From Arthrobacter bussei (GTDB taxonomy: Bacteria; Actinomycetota; Actinomycetes; Actinomycetales; Micrococcaceae), in NCBI RefSeq assembly GCF_009377195.2, contig NZ_VJXX01000005.1:1-64000 (forward strand): a stretch of 64,000 nt of DNA, written 5' to 3'. Position numbers and translations under genes: made by a program. Numbering within the stretch: position 1 is the stretch's first letter; every line of letters starts with the position of its first letter. Below the pieces are notes generated by a model. It saw nothing but the letters and a program-made list of their open reading frames with translations, was not told the DNA's origin and did not search any database. Below are positions 1-8,669 of this stretch, piece after piece.

Positions 1-1398
1 ACGGATTTGACGGTTGCTGCTGATGGGTCGGCGTCCTCGGATGCTGATGGGACGGTCGCCTCGTACAGCTGGAACTTCGGGGACGACACCCCTGCGACGA
101 CGGGTGCGACGGCGTCGCACACGTATGCTGCGGCGGGGACGTACTCGGTGGTGCTGACGGTGACTGATGACAAGGGTGCGACGAATGCTGTGACGAAGTC
201 GGTCACGGTCACGGCGCCTCCGGTGCCGAACAAGGCTCCTGTGGCTGCTGCGTCGGTGACGGCGACGGATCTGACGGTTGCTGCTGATGGGTCGGCGTCC
301 TCGGATGCTGATGGGACGGTCGCCTCGTACAGCTGGAACTTCGGGGACGACACCCCTGCGACGACGGGTGCGACGGCGTCGCACACGTATGGTGCGGCGG
401 GGACGTACTCGGTGGTGCTGACGGTGACTGATGACAAGGGTGCGACGAATGCTGTGACGAAGTCGGTCACGGTCACGGCGCCTCCGGTGCCGAACAAGGC
501 TCCTGTGGCTGCTGCGTCGGTGACGGCGACGGATCTGACGGTTGCTGCTGATGGGTCGGCGTCCTCGGATGCTGATGGGACGGTCGCCTCGTACAGCTGG
601 AACTTCGGGGACGGTTCTGCTGCGACCACGGGTGCGACGGCGTCGCACACGTATGGTGCGGCGGGGACGTACTCGGTGGTGCTGACGGTGACTGATGACA
701 AGGGTGCGACGAATGCTGTGACGAAGTCGGTCACGGTCACTGCGCCTCCCGCTCAGACGGTTGCGGCCAGGGACCTGTTCGACAGGACCACCGCGAATGC
801 CTGGGGCACCGCGGAGGTCGGCGGCGTCTGGACCATCTCCTCGTGGGCGGCCGCCAAGTATTCGGTCGCTGCAGGATCCGGAATCATGGCGACGTCGGCC
901 GGTGCCACCCTCGCCGCGCAGCTCAACGCCGTGTCGGTCCTGAATTCCACCACCACGAGCGTGTTCTCTGTCGACAAGGTGGCGGATTCCGGCGGGCTTC
1001 AGGTGAGCGTCATCCCCCGCAGGGTCCCGAATGCCGGCGAGTACAGGGCGAAGGCCCTGCTCCAGAGGAATGGGGCAGTGACGATCGAGCTGAAGAAGAA
1101 GGTCGGCACCACGGAGACGCTCATGCTGGCTCGTGCAGTCTCCGGTCTGACCTATGCGGCAGGCGACGTCCTGACCATGAAGGTGGACACGTCGGGCGCC
1201 GGCAGCACGACGGTCGCCGCGAAGATCTGGAAGGCCGGGACCCCTGAACCCGCCGCCTGGCAGATCGTGTCGAGCGACTCCACCGCAGCCCTCCAGGCAC
1301 GTGGAAGCGTGGGTGTCGAAACCTATCTGTCGGCTTCGTCGACGAACGGTCCGGTCGCGTTCCGGCTGCAGGATCTGGTGACAGTTCCTTCGCCGTAA
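1..1398 (+). CDS. PKD-repeat surface/secreted protein, 3' part
   Basis: The reading frame is open from the first base, so the gene starts upstream of the window; 465 codons are visible. Three tandem PKD (beta-sandwich) repeats occupy roughly codons 1-250. Each carries the WNFGD core and an SHTY..AGTYSVVLTVTD strand. A C-terminal domain of about 200 residues follows (DLFDRTTANAWGTAEVGG...), resembling the concanavalin/LamG-like beta-sandwich domains seen at the end of many actinobacterial extracellular PKD proteins. Such proteins usually act outside the cell in carbohydrate binding or adhesion. No enzymatic domain is visible in the part present. The repeats use many T-ending codons (GCT, GGT, GAT), unlike the C-terminal domain and the neighbours. 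The gene precedes glycosyltransferase and polymerase genes, which suggests a surface polysaccharide role. Family assignment is firm; function is inferred. Confidence 0.85.
   Translation, partial: TDLTVAADGSASSDADGTVASYSWNFGDDTPATTGATASHTYAAAGTYSVVLTVTDDKGATNAVTKSVTVTAPPVPNKAPVAAASVTATDLTVAADGSASSDADGTVASYSWNFGDDTPATTGATASHTYGAAGTYSVVLTVTDDKGATNAVTKSVTVTAPPVPNKAPVAAASVTATDLTVAADGSASSDADGTVASYSWNFGDGSAATTGATASHTYGAAGTYSVVLTVTDDKGATNAVTKSVTVTAPPAQTVAARDLFDRTTANAWGTAEVGGVWTISSWAAAKYSVAAGSGIMATSAGATLAAQLNAVSVLNSTTTSVFSVDKVADSGGLQVSVIPRRVPNAGEYRAKALLQRNGAVTIELKKKVGTTETLMLARAVSGLTYAAGDVLTMKVDTSGAGSTTVAAKIWKAGTPEPAAWQIVSSDSTAALQARGSVGVETYLSASSTNGPVAFRLQDLVTVPSP
7..750 (+). repeat. Three near-identical 264-bp tandem repeats encoding PKD domains
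   Basis: Equivalent points (start of the [T/C]TGACGGTTGCTGCTGATGG motif) lie at 7, 271 and 535, giving an exact period of 264 bp (88 codons). Units one and two differ by almost nothing; unit three differs mainly around 613-627 (GGTTCTGCTGCGACC instead of GACACCCCTGCGACG). The array probably extends upstream of the window. In-frame length makes unit gain or loss by recombination possible without breaking the gene. Confidence 0.95.
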
Positions 1399-1410
1399 CT
1401 GCACGATCAC

Positions 1411-1452
1411 GACAGGGACTTCATCCCGGATATCCGGGGTGGGGTCCCTGTC
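1411..1452 (+). terminator. Nested hairpin after the PKD gene
   Basis: A 9-bp inverted repeat, GACAGGGAC (1411-1419) and GTCCCTGTC (1444-1452), encloses a perfect palindrome CCCGGATATCCGGG (1425-1438). It starts 12 bp after the stop codon. There is no clear T-run after it, so it could be a Rho-independent terminator of the U-poor actinobacterial kind or an mRNA-stabilising end. Confidence 0.55.
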
Positions 1453-1528
1453 CTGTGACACGGGGACCCTTCCCCTATATTTGAAGAGCCCGGACCATCG
1501 CTGGCCGGCGGAGCCGACAGGGTGGGAC

Positions 1529-2701
1529 ATGATCCGCAGGGACGACGTAGGCCAGACGAGAACTGTACTCATCGCTCATCCGAGCGCCGATCTCTACGGC
1601 TCCGACCGAGTGCTTCTGGAGACGATCGCAGGATTGACTGCCGCCGGCCTGCACGTCGTGCTCACCGTGCCGCACCACGGCCCCCTCGTGCCGGAGGCCG
1701 AGCAGAGGGGCGCTACCGTGCGGCTCTGTCCCACCCCGGTACTGCGTAAGGCTTTCCTCAGCCCGTCCGGGCTCATCAGGCTCGCCGGGGAATCGCTGGC
1801 GTCGCTTCTCGCCAGCGTCCGCCTGGTCCGCGAGACGCGTCCGGTCGGGGTGTATGTGAACACGATCACCATCCCGCTCTGGTCCTTCGTCGCTTCCCTG
1901 ACGCGCACGCCGCTCCTGGTGCACATCCACGAGGCCGAGGGCACGGCATCCACGGTCGTGCGGAAGCTCCTGGCCTCGCCGCTGTTCCTGGCCGACTCCC
2001 TCATCACGAACAGTCGTTTCAGCGTCGATGTTCTCGCCTCCTCCTTCCCCCGCCTGGCGCGCAAGTGCCGAGTCGTTGCGAACGGCGTGGCCGGTCCACC
2101 CTCCGTCGATGCCGCCCGACCGGACATATCGGGACCTGTCCGCCTCGTCTATGTGGGGCGACTGTCCCACCGCAAGGGCCCGGATCTTGTGATCGAATCG
2201 CTGGCCGACCTCCGGAGCCGGGACATCGATGCGGACCTGCAGGTCGTGGGTGCCGTCTTTCCCGGGAACGAAGTCTACGAGGCCGACCTGCGTCGGAGGA
2301 TCGATGAGCTCGGAGTGGGCGACCGCGTTCACCTGCAAGGCTTCCAGCCGTCCGTGTGGCCGTTCATCGCGCAATCAGACATCGTGGTGGTCCCCTCTCG
2401 CGTCGACGAACCGTTCGGGAACACGGCCGTCGAGGCGATGCTGGCCGCACGCCCAGCCGTCGTCAGTGATACGTCCGGTCTGCGTGAAGCGTCGGCAGGA
2501 TTCGGTTCGGTGCTGCGGGTCTCTCCCGACTCGGCAGCGGGCATCGCCGACGCGGTGGCGGACATGGTGGCGTCCTGGGCGACCTACCGCGAGGCCGCCC
2601 TCGCCGATTCGGGCGTGGCCGAGAGCCGGAACGGAATTGCCGCCTACCGCGCTGAGATCGTCCGTGAGGTGGAGGCGCTGAGCCGAGGGAGGAAGCCTTG
2701 A
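1529..2701 (+). CDS. Glycosyltransferase family 4
   Basis: The 390-residue protein has the GT-B fold layout of GT4 enzymes. The N-terminal acceptor domain begins TVLIAHPSADLYGSDRVL. The C-terminal donor domain starts with YVGRLSHRKGPDLVIESL near residue 207 and carries the conserved EPFGNTAVE (E-x7-E) motif near residue 293, followed by ARPAVVSDTSGLREA. It should transfer a nucleotide-activated sugar to a lipid-linked or polysaccharide acceptor on the cytoplasmic face of the membrane. I chose the ATG at 1529 because it sits directly before the first conserved strand; the open frame continues 30 codons upstream to GTG 1439, which would overlap the hairpin. It overlaps the polymerase gene by four bases (TTGA), so the two are translationally coupled. 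The sugar specificity cannot be read from sequence. Confidence 0.88.
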   Translation: MIRRDDVGQTRTVLIAHPSADLYGSDRVLLETIAGLTAAGLHVVLTVPHHGPLVPEAEQRGATVRLCPTPVLRKAFLSPSGLIRLAGESLASLLASVRLVRETRPVGVYVNTITIPLWSFVASLTRTPLLVHIHEAEGTASTVVRKLLASPLFLADSLITNSRFSVDVLASSFPRLARKCRVVANGVAGPPSVDAARPDISGPVRLVYVGRLSHRKGPDLVIESLADLRSRDIDADLQVVGAVFPGNEVYEADLRRRIDELGVGDRVHLQGFQPSVWPFIAQSDIVVVPSRVDEPFGNTAVEAMLAARPAVVSDTSGLREASAGFGSVLRVSPDSAAGIADAVADMVASWATYREAALADSGVAESRNGIAAYRAEIVREVEALSRGRKP

Positions 2702-3984
2702 CGAACTGGGCCGGGAGCAGAGCCTTCACGCCCTCCCACCTCAGGGACTTGACGACGCACGACGACGTCGCGCGACGACAGGCCTGGAAATTCCTCGAGC
2801 GTCTCGTCGCAGCCACGGTACTCATCCTTCTCGGGTACCGTTTCAACCTGCCCTACGGCCTCACCATCGGATACGTCGCCGCGCTAGCACTCCTGCCGGT
2901 GTGGATCCGCGTCACCACAGCGCAGCGGTCCGGCGCGCTGGTCTACTTCCTCGGCGCGGTCACCGCGATCAGTGGTGTACTCCTGAGCGTCTACTCGTCC
3001 CGGGACCACGTCATCAGTCCGAATGCCGGCATGATCTCCCTCATGCTGCTCGTGGGGATCCTGGCCGGCGCAGGTGTCCTGCTGTGGGCCAGGACCCTCA
3101 TGCGAACCGGCTGGGCCGTGGCGTTCTTCGGTCTCGGCATGCTGTTGCACGTCACCCCGGGAAGCGAGAGCTTTGCCCTCAATCCCTGGAAGTTCGGCTT
3201 CGGTCCTCCCGCCATGGTGATTGCGCTCGGACTGGCATCGCTCACCGGCAGGCGCTGGGCGGAGGCGCTGGCGTTGATCGCTCTGTGTGCGACCTCCGCC
3301 CTCAACGATTCACGGTCGGCTTTCGCCATCCTGATGCTCAGTCTGCTGGCGGTCGTGTGGCAGGGCCGTCCGCGTTCAGCGACCGGGAAGACCTCGTCGT
3401 TGGCGACGGTGATCGCTGTGGGCGCGATGGGGTACATCGTCTACGCCTTCGGGCAGGCCCTGATCCTCGACGGCTACCTCGGTGAGGACACCCAGGAGAG
3501 ATCCCTCCGCCAGGTCGAGACCTCGGGGTCCATCCTGCTCGGTTCGCGTCCGGAACTCGGCGCCACAGCCGGCCTGATGGGGGATCGGGTCCTGGGCTTC
3601 GGACTCGGCGCCGTACCGACGCCCGGGGACATCCTCGCCGCGAAGGAGGGGATGACCCGTCTGGGGTATGACCCGAACAACGGTTACGTGGAGAGATACA
3701 TGTTCGGGAGCAGGTTCGAACTGCATTCCGTCGTGGGCGATCTCTGGGCCGATTTCGGTATCCCCGGGCTGATCTTCGCCGCAGTGCTGATCGGAGTCAT
3801 CATCGCCACGTTCAGTCGCCTGCTGACCGACGGCCGTGCCAGCGCGCTCCTCGTCTTCGTCGTCGTGCAGTCCGCCTGGAACCTGTTCTTCGCCCCGCTC
3901 TACAGCGCTGTACCGACGTTCATGCTCCTGCTGGGGCTGCTCCTGGCGCGGCAGGACACCGTGAGCCGTGATCGAAACACCTGA
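2698..3984 (+). CDS. Wzy-like polysaccharide polymerase / O-antigen ligase family membrane protein
   Basis: The 428-residue protein is almost entirely hydrophobic, with about ten predicted membrane helices and one large extracytoplasmic loop around residues 255-345. The end of that loop reads ELHSVVGDLWADFGIPG, which matches the pattern of the conserved H..L...E/D.G..G segment in the O-antigen ligase/Wzy family. Such proteins polymerise or ligate lipid-linked oligosaccharide repeat units at the outer face of the membrane. The start is a TTG overlapping the stop of the upstream glycosyltransferase and preceded by a strong ribosome binding site (GAGGGAGG). The coupling to a glycosyltransferase and nearness to wzc- and wzx-type genes support a Wzx/Wzy-dependent pathway. 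Wzy proteins diverge strongly, so ligase versus polymerase is not decided. Confidence 0.8.
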   Translation: MTNWAGSRAFTPSHLRDLTTHDDVARRQAWKFLERLVAATVLILLGYRFNLPYGLTIGYVAALALLPVWIRVTTAQRSGALVYFLGAVTAISGVLLSVYSSRDHVISPNAGMISLMLLVGILAGAGVLLWARTLMRTGWAVAFFGLGMLLHVTPGSESFALNPWKFGFGPPAMVIALGLASLTGRRWAEALALIALCATSALNDSRSAFAILMLSLLAVVWQGRPRSATGKTSSLATVIAVGAMGYIVYAFGQALILDGYLGEDTQERSLRQVETSGSILLGSRPELGATAGLMGDRVLGFGLGAVPTPGDILAAKEGMTRLGYDPNNGYVERYMFGSRFELHSVVGDLWADFGIPGLIFAAVLIGVIIATFSRLLTDGRASALLVFVVVQSAWNLFFAPLYSAVPTFMLLLGLLLARQDTVSRDRNT

Positions 3985-4041
3985 TCGGATCAGGTCTTCC
4001 GGTACGGCCGCGCGAGACCACCGCGAAGCTGTACCCGACTC

Positions 4042-5394
4042 CTAGCGCGCGGGCCCCTGCTGGTCCTTGCTGCCGTAGTAGGCCGTCCGACTCGCGGCTT
4101 TCCCGCCGGTCAGGATGACTCCGAGCGCATCCGAGCCCACGCCCTCGAGGGATTGCAGTGTCTTGGCCAGCTGACCTCTCCGGGTGCGGTGCTGACGCGT
4201 GACGATGACGGCACCATCGGTCAGCCGGGCGAGCGGAAGGGCGTCCGCCACCAGAAGGATCGGGGGTGAGTCGATGACGATGAAGTCGTACACGTCCGAC
4301 AGTTCCTTCACCAGATGGGCCATGCTGTCGGAGCTCAGGAGCTGATTGGGGTTGGGGGGCACGACGCCGCAGGGCAGGACATCGATCGATTCCCAGGGCT
4401 CGATGACGCTGGACAGGCTCGCACGGCTCGACAGGACCGTCGTCAGTCCCACACCGCCCTCGATGCTGCAGTACTCAGCCACGGACGGACGGCGGAGGTC
4501 AGCGTCGATGAGCAGGACCTTGTGGTTCCGCTCGGCCGCAGCGAGAGCGAGATTGATCGCCGTCGTACTCTTCCCTTCACCGGGAAGCGGTGACGAGACG
4601 ACGATCGACCGCAGTGACTTGTCCGGATTCAGGAATTCGAGGTTCGTCGCCAGCAGCCGGTACGCCTCGGCGACATTTCCGTTCGGGTCCGACGTCAGGA
4701 CGATCGATCCGGAGTCCGCCCCGCGCGTGCGCGGGATCGTACCGAGGACAGGGAGATCCGTCAGCCGCGCGACGTCCCCTGCGTCGTGGATCCTGGTGTC
4801 GAGGAGCTGTCGGGCCAGGGCCACGACGATACCGGCCACCAGACCGACCAGGGCTCCGGCGGCGATGAGGAGACGGGTGTTCGGGGCGAAGGCGAAGGTC
4901 GGCGCCTGAGCCGTCGCAACGGTGCTGATGCTGATGGTGGGGCTGCCCGACTCCGTCTTCGGGCTCATGTCCGTCACCACCCGAGCAAGCGAATCAGCGA
5001 CGCCGTTCGCGATGTTCGCGGCCCCGGCCGGCGACTCACTGACGGCCGTGATGTTGATCAGAACCGTGTTGAGGGGTGTCTCCGCGCTCACGGCATCCTC
5101 CAGTTGAGCAGCGGAGGAGTCGAGGTCGAGTTCCTCGATGACGGGGTCGAGGACGACCGGCTTGGTGGCCAGTTGAGTGAATGATGCGACCAGATTCTGC
5201 GTGTAGGTCGACCCCTGCACGAGTTCGCCCGTGGTCTCGCCACGATTCGAACTCACGAAGACGCTGCTGACCGCGCGGTACTGCGGCGCCGAAAGACTCG
5301 CATAGGCGAAGGCGGCAAGGGCGCCGAGCAGGCAGAGCGCCACGATCGTCAACCAACGTTTCCTGAGGGCTGCAACGTAATCCCTGAGCTCCAT
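4042..5394 (-). CDS. Wzc-type polysaccharide co-polymerase with C-terminal BY-kinase domain
   Basis: The 450-residue protein has a Wzz chain-length domain between two membrane helices (about residues 15-34 and 174-194). A cytoplasmic bacterial tyrosine kinase domain follows: Walker A SSPLPGEGKST (267-277), Walker A' LLIDADLRRP (294-303), Walker B FIVIDSPP (371-378). The tail has only one tyrosine pair (YY, 439-440) as candidate autophosphorylation sites, fewer than the clusters in proteobacterial Wzc. It should control polymer length and export together with Wzy and Wzx. The ATG at 5394 is preferred to an upstream ATG at 5457 because a GGGGAGA ribosome binding site precedes it and MELRDYV is the family's usual N-terminus. 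It is divergent from a tyrosine phosphatase, its probable antagonist. Confidence 0.9.
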   Translation of the reverse strand: MELRDYVAALRKRWLTIVALCLLGALAAFAYASLSAPQYRAVSSVFVSSNRGETTGELVQGSTYTQNLVASFTQLATKPVVLDPVIEELDLDSSAAQLEDAVSAETPLNTVLINITAVSESPAGAANIANGVADSLARVVTDMSPKTESGSPTISISTVATAQAPTFAFAPNTRLLIAAGALVGLVAGIVVALARQLLDTRIHDAGDVARLTDLPVLGTIPRTRGADSGSIVLTSDPNGNVAEAYRLLATNLEFLNPDKSLRSIVVSSPLPGEGKSTTAINLALAAAERNHKVLLIDADLRRPSVAEYCSIEGGVGLTTVLSSRASLSSVIEPWESIDVLPCGVVPPNPNQLLSSDSMAHLVKELSDVYDFIVIDSPPILLVADALPLARLTDGAVIVTRQHRTRRGQLAKTLQSLEGVGSDALGVILTGGKAASRTAYYGSKDQQGPAR

Positions 5395-5446
5395 GTATGT
5401 CGTCTCCCCTTCAACACCCCGGTCCGCGGGTGCACACATGCTCCCT

Positions 5447-5460
5447 ACGTTGTACAACGT
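5447..5460. promoter_or_regulatory. Perfect 14-bp palindrome between wzc-type and phosphatase genes
   Basis: ACGTTGTACAACGT is its own reverse complement. It lies in the divergent intergenic region and covers the -10 element proposed for the wzc-type gene, so it is a good operator candidate controlling one or both genes. The binding protein is unknown. Confidence 0.5.
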
Positions 5461-5477
5461 TCGATTCAGCTTGTCAT
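5449..5477 (-). promoter_or_regulatory. Candidate promoter of the wzc-type gene
   Basis: On the minus strand, ATGACA (5477-5472) is followed after exactly 17 bp by TACAAC (5454-5449), a fair sigma-70-type -35/-10 pair. Transcription would start near 5442, giving a leader of about 48 nt that contains the ribosome binding site. Confidence 0.45.
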
Positions 5478-5572
5478 ACTTACCTAGCCTGCGGCCGAGA
5501 CGCGTCTGTCATCATCCCGAGAGGAGTGATTCCTGCGTCACGTCGCCGCCCATCGCCACCACGAGGAAACCC

Positions 5573-6184
5573 TTGTTCACGATCCTTGTCGCCTGCACGG
5601 CGAACATCTGCCGCTCGCCGCTCGCCGCGTTCTCCCTCGAGCAGCGGCTGCGCCCGGCGGGGCCGGACGGGCTATTCGCCGTGACGAGTGCCGGGACACG
5701 AGCGCGCCCGGGAGACCGGATCTGTCCCTGCGTCGGCGAGGAGTTGGCGTCCGATCATGCAGGACGTCGGTACGCGCACGGCCACACCTCCCGGCGTGTC
5801 ACTGAAGCAATGATCGAAGCAGCCGATCTGATCCTCCTACCGGATTTCGAGAACAGGACCCGCATCGCCCTCCTGGATCCCGTTGCTCGCCACCGGTCCT
5901 TCACCCTCCGTGAGGCCGACAGGCTGCTCGCGTCGCTGGCAGCGGAGGGGCTTCCACCCCTGCGGGACGTGGTGCCGGTGATGCACGCGATCAGGAGCCG
6001 AGCCGCGATGTCCGCGGGCAGTCGCCGGTGGCTCCAGCTCCGGAGGCCGTCCGACGGCCTGGACATCCTGGACGGCCACAATCTCGGTTCCCGTCGGCAC
6101 CGGCGGACCGTTCGGGACGTCGGGCTGACGTCGTCCTCGATCGCTGCCCGGCTGGAGGAGTCAGCGCTGGTCGATCGGGTCTGA
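5573..6184 (+). CDS. Low-molecular-weight protein tyrosine phosphatase (Wzb/Etp-like)
   Basis: The protein carries the LMW-PTP signature CTANICRS, with nucleophile Cys8 and phosphate-binding Arg14 (CX5R), followed by the conserved SAGTRARPG segment. It should dephosphorylate the tail of the adjacent tyrosine kinase and so cycle capsule/EPS assembly. The open frame runs upstream to ATG 5393, but I chose TTG 5573 because GAGG is placed correctly before it and LMW-PTPs start a few residues before the CX5R loop; an ATG at 5441 is an alternative. Near the C-terminus, the usual D-P general-acid motif appears as D-G (LDGHN, about residue 167), a departure that may lower activity. Its 3' end overlaps the convergent glycosyltransferase gene by 24 bp. 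Confidence 0.8.
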   Translation: MFTILVACTANICRSPLAAFSLEQRLRPAGPDGLFAVTSAGTRARPGDRICPCVGEELASDHAGRRYAHGHTSRRVTEAMIEAADLILLPDFENRTRIALLDPVARHRSFTLREADRLLASLAAEGLPPLRDVVPVMHAIRSRAAMSAGSRRWLQLRRPSDGLDILDGHNLGSRRHRRTVRDVGLTSSSIAARLEESALVDRV

Positions 6185-7129
6185 TCGTCGCTGCCGTCGT
6201 TGAGCCGTCCGCTCCCGCGCGTGCAGCGCGAGGCCCGCGCACGTCCCGGTGACAGCCGCCCGCAGCGGAGCGGCAGATCGGAGGAGTTGCCTGCGCCCGC
6301 CCTGCAGCAGGACGTCCCACGCCGCGAGGGGACTGTTCAGGATCCACCGTCGGCGGTCCTTCGCCTCGAGGTGCTGCGCCGCGAAGAGCAGTCGGTTGCG
6401 GATGTTGTAGAAGTAGTAGACGGAGGACTTGCCTCTGGCCGATCCCTGGTGTTCCTCCCCATGGGTGCCACCCTCGTCGTGCACCGCACGCGCCTCCTCG
6501 AGCAGGGTCAGCCTCCCGCCGTTCCGCACAGCCCGCATCGACAGGTCGATGTCCTCCCAGTACAGGAAGTAGCGTTCGTCGAAGCCGCCGACACGGCTCC
6601 AGAGGTCGAGGGTGACCAGAAGACAGGCGCCACTCAACCAGGGCTCGAAGCGTTCCCCGGGGAAGCCGGCCCGGTGTCGTGTTGCTCTGCTCCGGCCGAA
6701 CCCGAGATGGAGGTCCGCACCCGCGAACCATACCGCGCCGGACGACGTGACGATCGTCGGAGCGACCAGGGCGAGCGGGTCCGCATCCACCGCCGACACC
6801 ATCAGCCCGACGCTCCGAGGATCGATCGTCGCGTCGGGATTGAGAAGGAGGAATCGTGTGTTGCCCCGCCGGGTGGCTTCCTCGACACCGTGGTTCATCC
6901 CGGCTCCGAAACCGGCGTTCACAGGGCTCGCCACCAGGGTCCAGTCGTGGTCCGCGCAGAGGGCGGAAACCGCCGCCTGTTCTGTCGCTGACGTGTAGTT
7001 GTCGACGACGACGACGTCGGCTTCGGGAACGGACCGCGAGACCTGCACGAGGTTCGACGCGAGCAGGAGGTGCGACCCGTAGTTCACGACGACGATGGCC
7101 AGCGCTCCGCTCTCGGCTGGAGATGTCAT
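6161..7129 (-). CDS. Glycosyltransferase family 2 (rhamnosyltransferase-like)
   Basis: The 322-residue protein has a GT-A fold: IVVVNYGSHLLLASNL at the N-terminus, VVVVDNYTSAT for nucleotide binding, LLLNPDATIDP at the metal-binding position, and GGFDERYFLYWEDIDLSMR as the acceptor/catalytic ED region. This arrangement is typical of WbbL-like rhamnosyl or related transferases that add sugars to a lipid-linked oligosaccharide in the cytoplasm. It has no membrane anchor. It lies 52 bp downstream of the flippase gene on the same strand, so the two are probably co-transcribed. The donor sugar cannot be determined from sequence. Confidence 0.88.
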   Translation of the reverse strand: MTSPAESGALAIVVVNYGSHLLLASNLVQVSRSVPEADVVVVDNYTSATEQAAVSALCADHDWTLVASPVNAGFGAGMNHGVEEATRRGNTRFLLLNPDATIDPRSVGLMVSAVDADPLALVAPTIVTSSGAVWFAGADLHLGFGRSRATRHRAGFPGERFEPWLSGACLLVTLDLWSRVGGFDERYFLYWEDIDLSMRAVRNGGRLTLLEEARAVHDEGGTHGEEHQGSARGKSSVYYFYNIRNRLLFAAQHLEAKDRRRWILNSPLAAWDVLLQGGRRQLLRSAAPLRAAVTGTCAGLALHARERTAQRRQRRSDPIDQR

Positions 7130-7181
7130 GGCCCAACCCTATAGCGGACCATGATCGGCACCGACGTCCCCGGATCATGTG

Positions 7182-8669
7182 CTAGCGCGAAGAACGCCGG
7201 GCCATCCGACGGGCGACGTCGAGGATCGCGAGTGCATCGCGTCGGAAGGGCGGGAGCGCGGCACAGACGACGGCGCACGCAAGGCCGGCAGTGAGCAGGG
7301 CAGCCAGGATGGACACGATCGCCGCCGCGTCCTGCAGCCACACGGTGGTCAGCCACGATGCGGCGACGGCCACCCCGGACAGGGCGACGATCCGGAGCGC
7401 GCCCAGGTACAGCCCACGGGTGGGGATGGTGGTGAAGCGCGACAGCCACCAGAAGGTAGCGGGCCAGGTCAGCGCCGGGGCGAGCGCATAAGCCACTGCG
7501 ACGCCGATCACGCCCCACTGGCTGCCGAGGAGGATGAGGGCGAGCCGGACCGACGACGAGAAGATGGAGTCCTGCAGGAGCCGGAACGTGAGGGCCCGTG
7601 TGACGTACACCCAGTAGCCCACGAACGCGAGGATCTGGAACACACCGGCCACGGCCAGGAGAGCGAGAAGTGGTGCGACGCCGCTCCATTCCTCACCGCC
7701 CAGGAAGAGGACCGTGATCGGTGCCGCCGCTCCTGCGGCGACGCCGAGCACGAATCCGAGGCTGTGCCCCATCGCCACCTGTCCGCGGAGAAGAAAGGCT
7801 CCGTAGGCGGCGTCGTCGTCCTGGATCTTGGCGAGCACAGGTATCGCGACACGCGTGATGGGTGAGCGGACCTGGTTCAGAGGATTCATCAGCAGCTGGA
7901 ACGCACGGCTGTAGTTGCCGAGAGCGACGGCGCCGGAGCGGAGACCGATGATGAAATAGTCGGCGTTGTTGCTCACATAGTTGATGAGCTGTGTGACGAC
8001 GATGTTCCAGCCGAACCGGAGCATGCCGTCCATCGGCACGGAGGTTCGGGGAAGCCCCGGCAACCACCGTGCACCCCAGGCGACGATGACCAGCATGACG
8101 CTGTACTGGATGAGCTGCTGGCCGACGAGCGCCCACAGCCCGGCGCCGCTCAGGGCCAGCCAGACGGCTCCGCCGAGTGCGACGATCGGGCTGGCCACGT
8201 CCGCGACGGCGAGAGTGGAGAAGGCGAGCTTCCGGTTCAGATCCGCCCGGTACTGCGTGGCGACACCATTCAGCACGAACGTGACGGACAGTACCTGTGC
8301 GATGTCGACGAGGGCAGGCTGCCGGTAGATCGAGGCGATGACAGGGGCCAGGGCGAAGACGGCGATGGCCAGGATCAGCCCGATCCCGGAATTGATCCAG
8401 AACAGGTTGGTGCGTTGTGCTCGGGACAGCGTCTTCGCCTGGATGGCGGCGGTGGAGAGACCGAAGTCGCGGAAGATGTCTGCGACCCCGATGACTGCTG
8501 CGACCATGGCCAGGAGCCCGTAGTCGGTGGGGGACAGCAACCTGGCGAGAATCGCCACCGACAGGACCTGGACGGCGATGCGCAGGACCTGTCCGGTCAT
8601 GGTGACGAGAATGCCGCTCGCTGCGCTCTGTGCCAGCGACTTGCCCTGACCTTCTTCTCTGTCGGACAC
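7182..8669 (-). CDS. Wzx-type polysaccharide flippase (MATE/MVF superfamily)
   Basis: The protein (495 residues from GTG 8669) has 12-14 hydrophobic helices and the polysaccharide-biosynthesis transporter signature at its start (SAASGILVTMTGQVLRIAVQVLSVAILARLLSPTDYGLLAMV). Such proteins flip undecaprenyl-linked repeat units across the membrane to the Wzy polymerase. Start choice is uncertain. The GTG at 8669 has a GAGGGG box 12 bp upstream. The ATG at 8750 would add a polar 27-residue leader, and its AGGAAGG box is almost touching the start. A TAGTCT -10-like box on the minus strand (8858-8853) would serve either. With the polymerase, co-polymerase and glycosyltransferases nearby it completes a Wzx/Wzy pathway. 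Confidence 0.87.
   Translation of the reverse strand: MSDREEGQGKSLAQSAASGILVTMTGQVLRIAVQVLSVAILARLLSPTDYGLLAMVAAVIGVADIFRDFGLSTAAIQAKTLSRAQRTNLFWINSGIGLILAIAVFALAPVIASIYRQPALVDIAQVLSVTFVLNGVATQYRADLNRKLAFSTLAVADVASPIVALGGAVWLALSGAGLWALVGQQLIQYSVMLVIVAWGARWLPGLPRTSVPMDGMLRFGWNIVVTQLINYVSNNADYFIIGLRSGAVALGNYSRAFQLLMNPLNQVRSPITRVAIPVLAKIQDDDAAYGAFLLRGQVAMGHSLGFVLGVAAGAAAPITVLFLGGEEWSGVAPLLALLAVAGVFQILAFVGYWVYVTRALTFRLLQDSIFSSSVRLALILLGSQWGVIGVAVAYALAPALTWPATFWWLSRFTTIPTRGLYLGALRIVALSGVAVAASWLTTVWLQDAAAIVSILAALLTAGLACAVVCAALPPFRRDALAILDVARRMARRSSR

Noticed and set aside
7-750. CRISPR or DNA-level repeat element
   Set aside because: The period is 264 bp, in frame, and encodes PKD domains with no spacers.
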